Shown here: piece after piece, positions 1 through 9,901 of the stretch | Layout: the number at the start of each line of letters is the position of its first letter | Position numbering within the stretch: position 1 is the stretch's first letter | Origin: Saccharomyces paradoxus | Lineage: Eukaryota > Ascomycota > Saccharomycetes > Saccharomycetales > Saccharomycetaceae | NCBI RefSeq assembly: GCF_002079055.1 | Contig: NC_047502.1 | Span: forward strand, 744,001-808,000 | Length of the DNA: 64,000 nt | Direction: 5' to 3' | Notes under the pieces: generated by a model | Told to the model about the DNA's origin: nothing | Databases searched by the model: none | Seen by the model: the letters and a program-made list of their open reading frames with translations, nothing else | Program-made: the position numbers and the translations under genes

Positions 1-920
1 CTCCCTTTTATGAAAACTCATCCTATAATAAGAACGCCCCAATGGTAGAAATTTTTTGGATCTTGGGTCCATCAGTTGGAGGTATTTCAGATTTGCAGGA
101 CTTGATTGTTTCCCTACAGCCGTTAATTTTCAAGATGGATCACAAAACATCGGAAAAACTAATGAATTATCTATTCCCAAAGATAGAACAAACTTCCATA
201 GAACCCGATTCCCCAGAACTTGTGCCACGTTCTTCCACCAGTTCCTTTTTTTCATCCTCTCCAGTTTTACGGCACAGCCTTTCTAACGGCTCCTTATCTG
301 TGTACGACGCAAAAGATGTAGACTCCTGGGATTTGCGTAGTATTCAGAGCAAAGAAGGTATCAAAAAGTATAAGGGTGATCATAGGAAACTGTCAGCCTC
401 ACTTTTTGTGCAACCTGATTATAACATTAATGAAATGGTCAAAAGATCAGGGACATTTTTCAATGTAAAATCTATTATAATCCGGAAAACTTTAATGTCT
501 GTATGTTACAAGGGTTCGCATAGCCTCTTGACTGATGTTAATAACCTAATTGTTAGAGTTCCTGTTTTGAAGTACCATAACAAACTGTGGTCAAGGGAAG
601 AGTTCTTTACAGCCTTGAAGAGAGACGTTGTAAGAATAGTTTTACAACATTTGGGAAATATTATTGGTAACAAATTTTTACCTCATAAGAAAGAAAATAA
701 GAAAAAAACTTCCATGGAAATACATCGACTACTAAGTCCTGATTCTCAAAGTCGCAACACATCACATATCCTTGAAGTCGAAGGGCACAACTCATTCCAT
801 AACTCCACGCGCTCTTCAGATATTAGATCAATAAACTCAGACGAAACGTATAATGAAAATGATGGAAATGAAGTAAAACCATTTTACCCTGTTACGAGCG
901 AATTTTCAAAAAATAAGTAA
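1..920 (+). CDS. HOB2: C-terminal end of a Hobbit/Fmp27-type bridge-like lipid transfer protein (YPR117W), partial
   Basis: The reading frame is open from the left edge (codons start at base 3) to a TAA at 918-920, so this is the last ~305 residues of a protein that begins outside the window. In S. cerevisiae the gene upstream of MRI1 is YPR117W, a very long protein of about 2,500 residues and paralogue of FMP27. The family is known to form long hydrophobic grooves that move lipids at ER-plasma membrane contacts. The visible tail is Ser- and Lys-rich with a central block (Asp-Tyr-Asn-Ile-Asn-Glu-Met, then a basic stretch) and no transmembrane segment. Identity rests mainly on synteny and on resemblance to the remembered C terminus. 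No breaks are visible. Confidence 0.85.
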   Translation, partial: PFYENSSYNKNAPMVEIFWILGPSVGGISDLQDLIVSLQPLIFKMDHKTSEKLMNYLFPKIEQTSIEPDSPELVPRSSTSSFFSSSPVLRHSLSNGSLSVYDAKDVDSWDLRSIQSKEGIKKYKGDHRKLSASLFVQPDYNINEMVKRSGTFFNVKSIIIRKTLMSVCYKGSHSLLTDVNNLIVRVPVLKYHNKLWSREEFFTALKRDVVRIVLQHLGNIIGNKFLPHKKENKKKTSMEIHRLLSPDSQSRNTSHILEVEGHNSFHNSTRSSDIRSINSDETYNENDGNEVKPFYPVTSEFSKNK

Positions 921-1174
921 GGAAACACATTCATGTATTTACCGTAAATATTCTTCAGTTACATAGTAATTGTATTATATACTAAAATGAAAGTTGGCGA
1001 TTTTTTTTTTTTGAGCCGTTCCTTGCAGTGGTTTTCCAATTCCTCAGAGACGAGATGATGGATGGGCCGCACGGCCAAAGTATTCCTCATCCATCAATTT
1101 AGTGAAGTTAAAATACAGGGCTCAAGAGCAATATTTGCCACCAACGAAGTAGTCTATCAAAACCTTGAAAAAAA

Positions 1175-2410
1175 ATGTCGTTGGAAGCCATCGTTTTTAA
1201 TAGATTGGAGCCAGAAAAGGTTTCGGTGGAGGTACTCGATCAACTTCTTTTACCATATACTACTAAATACGTTCCAATTTACACAATCGATGATGGCTAC
1301 TCAGTTATCAAAAGTATGCAAGTAAGAGGTGCTCCAGCAATTGCAATTGTGGGTTCCTTATCTGTTTTGACTGAGATACAATTGATAAAACACAATCCAA
1401 CTTCTAATATTGCCACACTGTATTCATTGGCTGATTGGGAATCTACGAAAAGAGTGCTAAATAAGAGACTAGATTTCCTTTTAAGCAGTAGGCCAACAGC
1501 GGTTAATTTATCCAATTCTCTTGCAGAGATAAAAAACATATTAAAATCTTCAGATAACCCCGAAGCTTTTGACGGTAATTTATATAGTTATGTCTGCAAG
1601 TTAATCGATGAGGATTTGGCAAATAACATGGAAATGGGTGATAACGGGGCTAAGTACTTGATTGATATGCTACAAAAGGATGGTTTCAGTGACGAATTTG
1701 CCGTTCTGACGATTTGTAACACTGGATCCTTGGCAACTTCCGGATATGGAACGGCTTTGGGCGTTATCCGTTCTTTGTGGAAGGACTCGCTAGCTAAAAC
1801 TAACAAAACAAGTTCAGAATTGGACAGTGAAAAACTTCCCAAGATGGGCCATGTATTCCCACTGGAAACTAGACCTTATAATCAAGGGTCAAGGCTAACA
1901 GCGTATGAACTAGTTTATGAAAAGATTCCATCAACTTTAATTACAGACAGTTCCATCGCGTATAGAATCAGAACTAGTTCAATTCCAATCAAAGCAGCAT
2001 TTGTTGGAGCTGATAGAATTGTTCGCAATGGGGATACAGCGAATAAAATTGGTACTTTGCAACTTGCTGTAATTTGTAAACAGTTCGGAATTAAGTTTTT
2101 TGTAGTAGCTCCCAAAACAACTATCGATAATGTAACCGAAACTGGTGATGACATTATTGTGGAAGAACGTAACCCTGAGGAATTCAAAGTAGTCACTGGT
2201 ACAGTAGTTAATCCTGAAGATGGTTCCTTGATCTTAAACGACTCTGGGGAGCCAATCACGGGAAAGGTCGGTATTGCCCCTCTTGAAATTAATGTCTGGA
2301 ATCCGGCCTTCGACATCACTCCACATGAGCTTATTGATGGAATTATCACAGAAGAAGGTGTATTTACCAAAGATTCCAACGGTGAATTTGAGCTAGAAAG
2401 CCTTTTTTAG
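1175..2410 (+). CDS. MRI1: Methylthioribose-1-phosphate isomerase
   Basis: This 411-residue protein isomerises 5-methylthioribose-1-phosphate to methylthioribulose-1-phosphate in the cytosolic methionine salvage pathway. It belongs to the aIF2B/eIF2B-alpha-like family. Visible family motifs are RGAPAIAIVGSL (residues 51-62), the catalytic Cys181 in TICNTGSLATSGYGTALG, and the catalytic Asp280 in VGADRIVRNGDTANKIGT. Length equals that of the S. cerevisiae enzyme as I recall it. The start ATG at 1175 is preceded by an A-rich leader. It lies downstream of HOB2 on the same strand with its own 255-base spacer, and upstream of an oppositely oriented tRNA-Lys gene. Confidence 0.97.
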   Translation: MSLEAIVFNRLEPEKVSVEVLDQLLLPYTTKYVPIYTIDDGYSVIKSMQVRGAPAIAIVGSLSVLTEIQLIKHNPTSNIATLYSLADWESTKRVLNKRLDFLLSSRPTAVNLSNSLAEIKNILKSSDNPEAFDGNLYSYVCKLIDEDLANNMEMGDNGAKYLIDMLQKDGFSDEFAVLTICNTGSLATSGYGTALGVIRSLWKDSLAKTNKTSSELDSEKLPKMGHVFPLETRPYNQGSRLTAYELVYEKIPSTLITDSSIAYRIRTSSIPIKAAFVGADRIVRNGDTANKIGTLQLAVICKQFGIKFFVVAPKTTIDNVTETGDDIIVEERNPEEFKVVTGTVVNPEDGSLILNDSGEPITGKVGIAPLEINVWNPAFDITPHELIDGIITEEGVFTKDSNGEFELESLF

Positions 2411-2636
2411 ATATCATTTAAATTGAACTTCCGAAATAGTTACTATTATACTGCGAACGACAAGATTTTATATTAAGACGCAAAGATTACTTCTTTCTTG
2501 TTTAATGAAACGAACACATTAGTGTATGTTGTCAGAATCTTAGGAAATTTTAGACACTAAAAATAATCGGTGCGATATGATTTATCTTTGTCTTCTTGCA
2601 TATTTTTTATTTGTACGAGGTGTAAAAAGAGAAGAA

Positions 2637-2732
2637 CTCCTCATAGGGGGCTCGAACCCCTGACATTTCGGTATCCTTGCTTAAGCAAATGCGCTTAAAA
2701 GCCGAACGCTCTACCAACTGAGCTAACAAGGA
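2637..2732 (-). tRNA. tK(UUU)P: tRNA-Lys(UUU) with a 23-base intron
   Basis: Read on the minus strand, the gene has a 7-bp acceptor stem (TCCTTGT with ATGAGGA, discriminator G), the D-arm A box TAGCTCAGTTGGTAGAGC, the B box GGTTCGAGCCCC and anticodon stem TTCGG/CCGAA. The loop reads CTTTTAA, giving anticodon UUU. A 23-base insertion one base 3' of the anticodon is the intron, as in yeast tK(UUU) genes. Both flanks carry Ty LTRs or remnants, as is usual upstream of RNA polymerase III genes. Confidence 0.97.
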
Positions 2733-2751
2733 TGAGTTCTTCATCCCTTTT

Positions 2752-2833
2752 AGTATTACGTGCCTATATAATTTTGAACGCCTTCTCAATTCAAATGTCT
2801 ATAGGGGGAGAACTTGTTGTCAGGAATTATTAT
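2752..2833. repeat. Possible old tau-like LTR remnant, interrupted by delta LTRs
   Basis: The last ~25 bases before the delta LTR (aacttgttgtcag and the following attattatt) match the tau LTR at 9989-10331 (around 10050-10075), and the preceding bases can be loosely aligned to it. It would be a very old fossil fragment of a Ty4/Tsu4-type LTR, split by the younger delta insertions. A short match (atctgaat) resumes at 3475. The resemblance is short, so the call is tentative. Confidence 0.35.
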
Positions 2834-3150
2834 TGTTTTAATGAAATTCTAATATCATCTATTTAGTGGTATATTATCACATGCGGTGTAAGAAGATGAC
2901 ATAAAGATTGAGAAACAGTCATCAAATCTTATGGAAGCTGAGACGCAAGGATTGATAATGTAATAGGATAATGAATGACAACATATAAAGCAAAAGAAGA
3001 AATAAAAATATTGTTATGTAGAATTATCGATTCCCTTTTGTGGATTCCAAGATCCTAGAGGAGAACTTCTAGTATATTCTGTATACCTAATAGTATAGCC
3101 TATAGCAACAATGGAATCCCAACAATTATCCAATTATTCACACAACTCTC
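2834..3150 (+). mobile_element. Solo delta LTR (Ty1/Ty2 type), plus orientation
   Basis: The sequence runs from a TGTT terminus through the delta landmarks gcggtgtaagaagatgac, aaggattgataatgtaatag and gaggagaacttctagtatat to an end in ACAACTCTC(A). It is a Ty1/Ty2-family solo LTR about 100 bases upstream of tRNA-Lys. Its very last base is carried on the far side of a second LTR inserted in the opposite direction (3151-3468). No target duplication is recognisable, so it is an old insertion. Confidence 0.9.
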
Positions 3151-3468
3151 TGAGAATTATGTGGGTAATTAGATAATTGTTGGGATTCCATTGTTACTAA
3201 AGGCTATAATATTAGGTATATAGAATATACTAGAAGTTCTCCTCGAGGATCTAGGAATCCACAAAAGGGAATCTATAGTTCTACATAGTGTTATTATTTT
3301 ATCTTCTTTCTTTTTATATGTTGTCATTCATTATCCTATTACATTATCAATCCTTGCATTTCAGCTTCCATTAGATTGGATGACTGTTTCTCAATCTTTA
3401 TGTCATCCTCTTGCACCGCATATTATAATATACTATTAAATAGATGATATTAGAATTTCATTCCAACA
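3151..3468 (-). mobile_element. Solo delta LTR inserted into the end of another delta LTR, minus orientation
   Basis: On the minus strand this is a full-length (318-base) delta LTR from TGTTGGAATG to ATTCTCA. It is flanked by the direct repeat CTCTC (3146-3150 and 3469-3473), a perfect 5-base target duplication. It therefore landed within the final bases of the plus-strand LTR at 2834. It looks whole and younger than its host LTR. The two form a nearly spacer-free tail-to-tail inverted pair of about 630 bases. Confidence 0.93.
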
Positions 3469-3580
3469 CTCTCAATCTGAATATTAGCAAGTTTCTCACT
3501 CAAAGAAATTGTTGTTTTTTGTTTTTTTTTTTACCAACAACCTACTGATCATACTTGTTTCGGAGAGCTACCCCTTTGTC

Positions 3581-3595
3581 AGCCGTGGCACGGCT
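3581..3595. repeat. Perfect 15-base palindrome
   Basis: AGCCGTG G CACGGCT is a perfect 7+1+7 inverted repeat in otherwise AT-rich DNA between two LTR zones. It could be a binding site for a dimeric zinc-cluster factor or chance; nothing nearby assigns it. Confidence 0.4.
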
Positions 3596-3656
3596 CTACG
3601 CGGAAAAGTAACCTCTTATACCAGTATTTTTGATTCCTTAATCTTACGTCTGGTAT

Positions 3657-3990
3657 TGTTGAAATGTAAACCAACCATAGCGCACTGACTAGTAGTCACT
3701 TTATCAGAATATTCTCATATGTGGTGTTAAGAGATGTCATATGCTAGGGGGCCAATAGAATCATATTTAAATCATTATTTAATTAGTAGGAGCCTAAAGC
3801 GCATGAATTAATAATGCGTTAAACAGAAATGACGACGTCAAAAAACGAAGGGATGAATAATCCTAATATCATCTAGAGTTACAGCTTTTTTATGGATTCC
3901 CAATCCTGAGGAAGCTACTTGTCAATCTCTTTACATAATATCATTTGCTTAATAAAGACGGGACCACAACAAATATACAGAATTTACATG
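3657..3990 (+). mobile_element. Decayed delta-type LTR
   Basis: From TGTTGAAATG at 3657, landmarks of the delta LTR appear in order but strongly diverged: a 'ctcatatgtggtgtta' block at ~3714, 'ttatggattcccaatcctgagg' cognates at ~3890, and 'aataaag...ccacaacaa' at ~3950. It is an old fossil copy of a Ty1/Ty2-family LTR in plus orientation. Its boundaries are approximate. Confidence 0.65.
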
Positions 3991-5045
3991 TTTACAGTTT
4001 TCGCTAAAAAGTGTGGTACTGTGATGTATGATTATTATTCTCAAACTTTTCTTTTTTTGTTTTTGTGCACTCATCTTATTGAATCATTAACCTTTGTTCA
4101 TTGGCCCCCACTAAGCTGGATGAAGGTTTAAACTTCTTAAAGATTTTGTAATTTATGTCATTACCGCCTGTAAGCATATTATCGTGGTTTCTTGATATTG
4201 GCTTGTATTTAACACACGTACCGCATTTATAAAACATGCATAAGCAAGGCTATCATAAAATGACAGTGTTCTAGTGAACTTACGCGGAAAGTCCCCTACA
4301 ACGTCTTTATGGATTGTATATTCATTATACTTCCCAAAAACCTTGTCAGTGCACAAAATGGGTGCAGATAAACATATTCAAGTTAACTTTAAATAAGAAC
4401 CAACTTATAAAATACTTTGCCGAAGAGACGTCTTGTGACCAAAAACCTCAAGTTGGTCTGACTAAACAGCTTACAACTGATATATGCAACTGCTAGGCAA
4501 ACATTTTCTCGAACATAAATTTTTATTTGGGAAAAAATAAGCTATGGTCTTTTTAAAATACGGTCAGGGACGACTTAATGCATTTCTCGTTTTTAGCATA
4601 GATAAGCAACTTTCTTTCCTATTTATGATGGCATTATCCCACACTATTATCGCGCAAGAAATAATAGAAATTTATTTAGTTTAGATAACTAACAAACTGT
4701 TTCTCTCTGAAAAACAATCTTATTGCAAAAACAGGGGGCAAGTGTTATGCTGTCCTTGTTGTTGCTGTTTTATAAGTGCCGGCCTCGCTTGAGGAACCGC
4801 CTATGTTTACACCCTGTTGTTGACAATCTACGAAGATGCCTTGAAGGGATTTGAACATAAGATCGCCTTCTACGCGTTTTGTGCCATGATCGTTAGTACT
4901 GATGCATCGGAAGTTTAAAACTAAGTGCAAGTACAGTTACTACTGGGGAACATTAGAATGACCACTGCTCCTTTTAATCTGACTCGCGGAAATAGCCGCC
5001 AAAAAGAAGAGATTCTTCTAACTGCGGGTAACTTTTGGATCAACA
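3991..5045. other. Intergenic, distal CLB2 upstream region; nothing recognised
   Basis: About 1 kb without a convincing gene. The open frames here are short, lack recognisable similarity and fall in AT-rich DNA. I see no further LTR, RNA gene or repeat. Confidence 0.6.
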
Positions 5046-5132
5046 TGTTTACATATTGATCCCGTTTAGGAAAGTGTGAGTTCAAGGCACTAATCAAAAA
5101 AGGAATTTCGTAAACATAGTGACCAAATCAGG
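5046..5132. promoter_or_regulatory. CLB2 upstream activating cluster: two paired Mcm1 and forkhead sites
   Basis: Two copies of the same pair are visible. A forkhead core TGTTTAC (5046-5052) sits by a CC-N6-GG Mcm1 box CCCGTTTAGG (5061-5070); a forkhead core GTAAACA (5110-5116) sits by CCAAATCAGG (5123-5132). They lie about 680-770 bases before the CLB2 start. The S. cerevisiae CLB2 UAS, which drives G2/M expression through Mcm1-Fkh2-Ndd1, is at a similar distance. Confidence 0.8.
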
Positions 5133-5813
5133 AAAAGTCAACAACGAAGTTCGCGATACAGATGAACTTCGGTGCCTGTCCCTCGAGGAAATAGCAAACT
5201 CGTTACAGCTAGCATCTAATAACATGGGCATGGAATTTTTTAAATTTTCCTCTTAGTGGAAAATATAACCTCTTTGGGGAAAAGAGAAATAGATCCTTAC
5301 TCAAAACTTTAGAAAGGAAAAAAAATCAAAATATAATAAAATAGATTTTTTTAGGTTAATTTTTTGCCAATTTAGCTAGACTTTTGAAAAAATCCACAAC
5401 TTTATTAAAATTGAATCTTTTTGGTATCAATTTTGTCTCACACTTCAAGAAGTAAAGTATTCTCGAACTGATACTTCTGAAAAGTGAAAGAAATATAGCT
5501 AAAGGATACTGGTTACTTATTCTTTCTTTTTTTCTTTCTTTTTTTGATTGAGCCAGTGCATAATAAAAAACGTACTGCGAGCTACCCAATAAATTGACAT
5601 AGGATATCTGTTGAAGCGGTCTTTTGATTGAACATCTGTTTTCCTTTCATAGTTTTGTCTTTTTAGATTCTATTAACGACATTGTAGAAATTTTAAGCAT
5701 TGTATAAAATTTCAATTCGCTCGTTTATCAATAGTTTTTCTAAAACTTGCTCATTTCCTTCGAAGAAACCTTTTATTGGTTACCCCCTATCCCCCTTTTG
5801 ATTGATTTTATAG
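5133..5813. other. CLB2 proximal promoter and long 5' leader
   Basis: This AT-rich stretch joins the Mcm1/forkhead cluster to the CLB2 start codon. It contains poly(A/T) tracts such as the T-rich run at ~5520-5545. No additional gene or repeat is seen. Confidence 0.6.
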
Positions 5814-7289
5814 ATGTCCAACCAAATAGAAAATACTGAAAACTCACAGAATACTAGTTCATCAAGGTTTTTGAGGAATGTACAACGGTTGGCCTTAAAC
5901 AATGTAACAAATACAACATTTCAAAAGAGCAATGTGAACAACCCAGCTTTAACAAATTTCAAATCCACAATAAACTCTGCAAAGAAGGAGGGAAGTCGGA
6001 TTCCTCAATTTGCTAGAGAAAGCGCATCAAGAACAACAGCCGCACAAGAAGAAAAAAGGATTCTGAAAGATAATGGTATCCAACTCCCTAACAACAATGC
6101 TTCAGATGATAAAGAAAACCAAGATCCAAGTAGCCAACAATTTGGCGGATTAACTTCCATAAAGGAGGGAAGGGCTGAGTTGCCTGCAAATGTAAGTTTA
6201 CAAAAATCCTCCTCTGCCAAGGAAATCATCCAGCATGGTTCTTTAAAAGGCGTTGGATCAGGCCCTGAGATAGTTCATAATTCAGTAGAAAACGAGGAAC
6301 TTCATCCAGCTAGAAGTCAACTTCAAGTTAGAAATACAGAAAGTGAAAATGACAGTGGGAAAAAAAGACCAATTTCTACAATTGTTGAACAAGAATTGCC
6401 CAAAAAATTTAAAGTGTGCGATGAAAACGGAAAAGAAGAATACGAATGGGAAGATCTAGACGCAGAAGACGTCAATGATCCATTCATGGTCAGCGAGTAC
6501 GTCAATGATATATTTGAGTACCTTCATCAACTAGAGGTCATTACTCTTCCAAAGAAGGAAGATCTCTATCAGCATAGAAATATTCATCAAAACCGAGATA
6601 TCTTAGTTAACTGGTTGGTTAAAATTCATAATAAATTCGGCTTATTACCGGAGACTTTGTATCTTGCCATCAACATAATGGACAGATTTTTGGGTAAAGA
6701 GCTAGTTCAATTGGACAAATTACAACTGGTTGGTACATCGTGTCTTTTCATTGCCTCTAAATATGAAGAGGTGTATTCTCCTAGTATAAAACATTTTGCT
6801 TCAGAGACAGACGGTGCATGTACGGAAGATGAAATTAAGGAAGGGGAGAAGTTCATTCTAAAGACATTGAAGTTTAACCTAAATTATCCTAATCCAATGA
6901 ATTTTCTGAGAAGAATTTCGAAAGCAGATGACTACGATATACAGTCCCGAACTCTTGCCAAATTCTTATTGGAGATATCATTAGTAGATTTCAGATTTAT
7001 TGGGATACTACCCTCACTATGCGCAGCAGCTGCGATGTTCATGTCGAGAAAAATGTTAGGTAAAGGTAAATGGGATGGAAACCTGATACACTATAGCGGT
7101 GGGTATACTAAAGAAGAACTTGCACCCGTGTGTCACATGATAATGGACTATCTAGTGAGCCCGATAGTACATGACGAATTTCATAGAAAATATCAATCTA
7201 GAAGATTTATGAAAGCTTCTATAATTTCTGTCCAATGGGCTTTGAAGGTTAGGAAAAACGGCTATGATATAATGACTTTGCATGAATGA
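5814..7289 (+). CDS. CLB2: G2/M B-type cyclin Clb2
   Basis: This 491-residue cyclin activates Cdc28 for mitotic entry, the apical-isotropic switch and anaphase progress. It carries a destruction box RLALNNVTN (25-33) and a KEN box (100-102) for APC/C-directed degradation. The disordered N-terminal half is followed by a cyclin fold (about 225-480) with the signatures RDILVNWLVKIH and MDRFL and the block LRRISKADDYD that is shared with Clb5. Length equals the S. cerevisiae protein. It is convergent with CLB5. Expression control is visible as the Mcm1/forkhead cluster ~700 bases upstream. Confidence 0.98.
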   Translation: MSNQIENTENSQNTSSSRFLRNVQRLALNNVTNTTFQKSNVNNPALTNFKSTINSAKKEGSRIPQFARESASRTTAAQEEKRILKDNGIQLPNNNASDDKENQDPSSQQFGGLTSIKEGRAELPANVSLQKSSSAKEIIQHGSLKGVGSGPEIVHNSVENEELHPARSQLQVRNTESENDSGKKRPISTIVEQELPKKFKVCDENGKEEYEWEDLDAEDVNDPFMVSEYVNDIFEYLHQLEVITLPKKEDLYQHRNIHQNRDILVNWLVKIHNKFGLLPETLYLAINIMDRFLGKELVQLDKLQLVGTSCLFIASKYEEVYSPSIKHFASETDGACTEDEIKEGEKFILKTLKFNLNYPNPMNFLRRISKADDYDIQSRTLAKFLLEISLVDFRFIGILPSLCAAAAMFMSRKMLGKGKWDGNLIHYSGGYTKEELAPVCHMIMDYLVSPIVHDEFHRKYQSRRFMKASIISVQWALKVRKNGYDIMTLHE

Positions 7290-7795
7290 GAAAAGGGACG
7301 GATGCTTAAAAAATAAAATATCTAAAAGGATAGTCGATTAGTGTCCATATAAAAGGTATGGCTGCTTTTTTACCATTTCTTTTCACATTTCCATTTATTC
7401 TTATAAATTTCAAATCCAATTTTAGCGCCTTTCATTTTAATATTTTCAAACTGACGATAAAAACATTTAAAGCTTGAGATTACCAAATAAAATTCTATTT
7501 TATTTTCACTAATAACACCATACTTTTAATTTTAATTTTTTAATCTTAATTTCAAATTTGTACCATAAATTTATTCTAATTCAGTTCAACTGTTTCCAAA
7601 TGCATGTAGCGAGGTAGAGAAAGAAAATTATAAAAAATAATTTCCTTGTATCGGGAATTGATATTAAGGAAGATGTCATAACCTTAGTTTCGTTAAAAAA
7701 TGCCACTTTTATTTCTTTTTCATTTCTTTTAAAATTATTTCAGTATAGTTATTATAATTAACTTTCGAATAACATTAATAATAATAAAAATTTTA

Positions 7796-7826
<31 letters not shown>

Positions 7827-8020
7827 TAGTATTAATATAGTCATACTAATAATAGTAGTAGTAATAGTAGTGATCGTAATATATATTTTATAAGTGAACA
7901 CGCTTATTATTATAAACTAGATATATACATATATATATAGATGCAGAAATTTTTTCTTCGAGTAAAAGCAGAAAGAAAAGAAAATGTAAAGCGTATGCGA
8001 ATTCAGGAGCATTACCAGTA
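7290..8020. other. AT-rich convergent intergenic region between CLB2 and CLB5
   Basis: The 3' regions of the two convergent cyclin genes meet here. It is extremely AT-rich with poly(T)/poly(A) runs, TATATA-type elements (e.g. ~7920-7940) usual for yeast 3'-end formation on both strands, and a trinucleotide repeat. I see no gene. Confidence 0.7.
7801..7829. repeat. AAT/ATT trinucleotide microsatellite
   Basis: About nine uninterrupted AAT units, flanked by further imperfect AAT and AGT units out to ~7870. It lies in the 3' region between CLB2 and CLB5 and is likely length-variable between strains. Confidence 0.9.
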
Positions 8021-9316
8021 CTATTTTGCACGTGAATTAAATAGCTTTTGAAAGTTGGTATGCATTTCAGATGTGCACCAGCTTAAGGTTTGGAAATAAA
8101 CAGAGCCATATCTTGGTTTCTTGTACTTCAGAATCAAGGAATCCAAATGAGTTTTGGAACTAGCGATGTCTCTGACTATATCAATACAGTAGGACTGAAA
8201 TGCTTCATCCTGTATTGGATCGATACCACCGCTGTAATGCTGTAGTGTTTTGTTCCATAGCTCGTTCCTGTTTCTATTGGTTATTCTTCTCGCTATATAC
8301 ATTGCCATTGCGCTTATGGTAGATGGAGGTAAATGAATGAATTGGTGACAGCAGTAGGCATACTCTAGGATAAACTTGCCAATATTTCTGTTAACCGGAT
8401 CGTAATCATCTGCCTTGGAGATCCTTCTCAGAAAATTGAGTGGGTTGGGCCAACCAATGTTGAATTCTAAAGAAGTGAGCATGAACATTTCCGCATTTTT
8501 TATGTCATTTTTGGAAGCTGCGCCATCAGTAATATAAGCGTACTCAGCTAGTTTGGGCAAATTTACCTCTTCAAATTTTGCCGCAATGAAAAGCGAAGTA
8601 ACTGCTAATAACTGTAGTTTGTTCATAGTAACTTTATTTTTGGCTAGAAACCTATCCATTAAATTTATGGATAGGAATAACGTCTCGGGATAGCATTGGA
8701 ATTTTTCGTGTACTTCTACTAGCCAATCCACTAATATTGCTCTCATGGATGGCCTCAAATAGTACTTAGACGTTTTGTCTAGTAAATAATTATGGGATGG
8801 TAGCGTTTCTAGTTCCCTTCTATATAAAAATGCGAAAATTTCAGCAGAGTATTCTGCTACCATTGCAGTATCATCTTTTTCAACATAATCTAAATCCTGC
8901 CAACCTACTATTTCACTTACTTCTTCAATGTCAATCCTGCGTTTTTTGTTCGCTAACAGAGCAACATTACCTTCTTCTCCTTCTTTCTCTGCTGCCGTTC
9001 GATCGTTATATATCTGTCTTTTTTGAACGGCGCTACCGATAGGTCTAATGTTTTCCTCTCTTCGTACTTTGGCCGCCTTGCTATCTGTTACTATTCTCTT
9101 GCTTTGACTTAGAGGATTATTATTTACCGGTACATCTGTTAAAGCCCTTCTTGGTTTAGAGTCTTGAACTTGTTGCTTACTGGAGCCACCATTTTTTGAA
9201 ATAGTCTTTTTATCTTGAGGAATCTTTAAGTTTGTATTGCAGAATTGCCTCTCGTTTTCATTATAAATCGAAGTATTTCTTTTAATGCTCTGCTCATGGT
9301 CTTGGTTACCTCCCAT
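8021..9316 (-). CDS. CLB5: S-phase B-type cyclin Clb5
   Basis: This 431-residue cyclin activates Cdc28 to fire replication origins. The N terminus carries a destruction-box-like RRALTDVPV at about 56-64, followed by a basic disordered region. The cyclin fold begins near residue 150 with MVAEYSAEIFAFLYRRE and continues through RAILVDWLVEVHEKF, MDRFL and LRRISKADDYD. It is slightly shorter than the ~435 residues I recall for S. cerevisiae; the acidic stretch before NKKRRID is shorter. Two MCB elements about 385-410 bases upstream fit G1/S transcription by MBF. Confidence 0.98.
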   Translation of the reverse strand: MGGNQDHEQSIKRNTSIYNENERQFCNTNLKIPQDKKTISKNGGSSKQQVQDSKPRRALTDVPVNNNPLSQSKRIVTDSKAAKVRREENIRPIGSAVQKRQIYNDRTAAEKEGEEGNVALLANKKRRIDIEEVSEIVGWQDLDYVEKDDTAMVAEYSAEIFAFLYRRELETLPSHNYLLDKTSKYYLRPSMRAILVDWLVEVHEKFQCYPETLFLSINLMDRFLAKNKVTMNKLQLLAVTSLFIAAKFEEVNLPKLAEYAYITDGAASKNDIKNAEMFMLTSLEFNIGWPNPLNFLRRISKADDYDPVNRNIGKFILEYAYCCHQFIHLPPSTISAMAMYIARRITNRNRNELWNKTLQHYSGGIDPIQDEAFQSYCIDIVRDIASSKTHLDSLILKYKKPRYGSVYFQTLSWCTSEMHTNFQKLFNSRAK

Positions 9317-9698
9317 TGTTCAGTAAACGTGTTCAGCGGCTTTAAATACAGTGAAAAGCGCGTTACTGCTGAATATTAAGTTTCTCTTGTTGTATATAAG
9401 ATAACTAATTGGCCGTGAAAAGCTTGCAACGATAGGGCCTTATAGAGCACAAAGAGAAACGACCTGAACAAATAGACAAAAAGAAGTATTTTTCTTGAGA
9501 AGCTTAAGAAATAGTTACGAGTACCTTCTAATAAACTGATGAACGCAAATGGAACTCCTTCACGGTACATGGCAATAGCAATTCGCCAGGCATTGGGAAA
9601 GTGAGTTCAGCACAGATATGCTGTGGGCGCTATCCCGATGTGGGCAAAGCGCGTGAACAGCACGACGCGCCTACCCGTTAAATTTTGTACCATCAAGG
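9317..9698. other. CLB5 upstream region, proximal part
   Basis: This holds the CLB5 leader and proximal promoter. A GCGCGT core at ~9358 is an imperfect MCB-like site. Short frames here are not supported as genes. Confidence 0.6.
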
Positions 9699-9724
9699 AC
9701 GCGTCTTCTACTCGAGATACGCGT
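9699..9724. promoter_or_regulatory. Two MCB elements of the CLB5 promoter
   Basis: Two exact ACGCGT hexamers (9699-9704 and 9719-9724) lie 20 bases apart, with related GACGCGCC just beyond (~9664). MCB is the Mbp1-Swi6 site of G1/S genes, and CLB5 is a known MBF target. Confidence 0.85.
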
Positions 9725-9901
9725 TCTTTCACTGGCTCTTTTTACTGAGGGCACAGACCATAAAAATGTATTATACGGCAAGTTTTAGTTAAGATAATTA
9801 GAGAGTTATTTTTATTTTGACTGTAGGTTGGCAGTCTCCTTACTTTCTGATAATAAAAAAAATTTCGGAAGGTAGGAAGCGCTTGTGCAATCAAAAAGTG
9901 A

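Noticed and set aside
7801-7870. Possible replication origin or CRISPR-like array in the AAT repeats
   Set aside because: It is a plain trinucleotide microsatellite without spacers; I could not support an origin by an ARS consensus with confidence.
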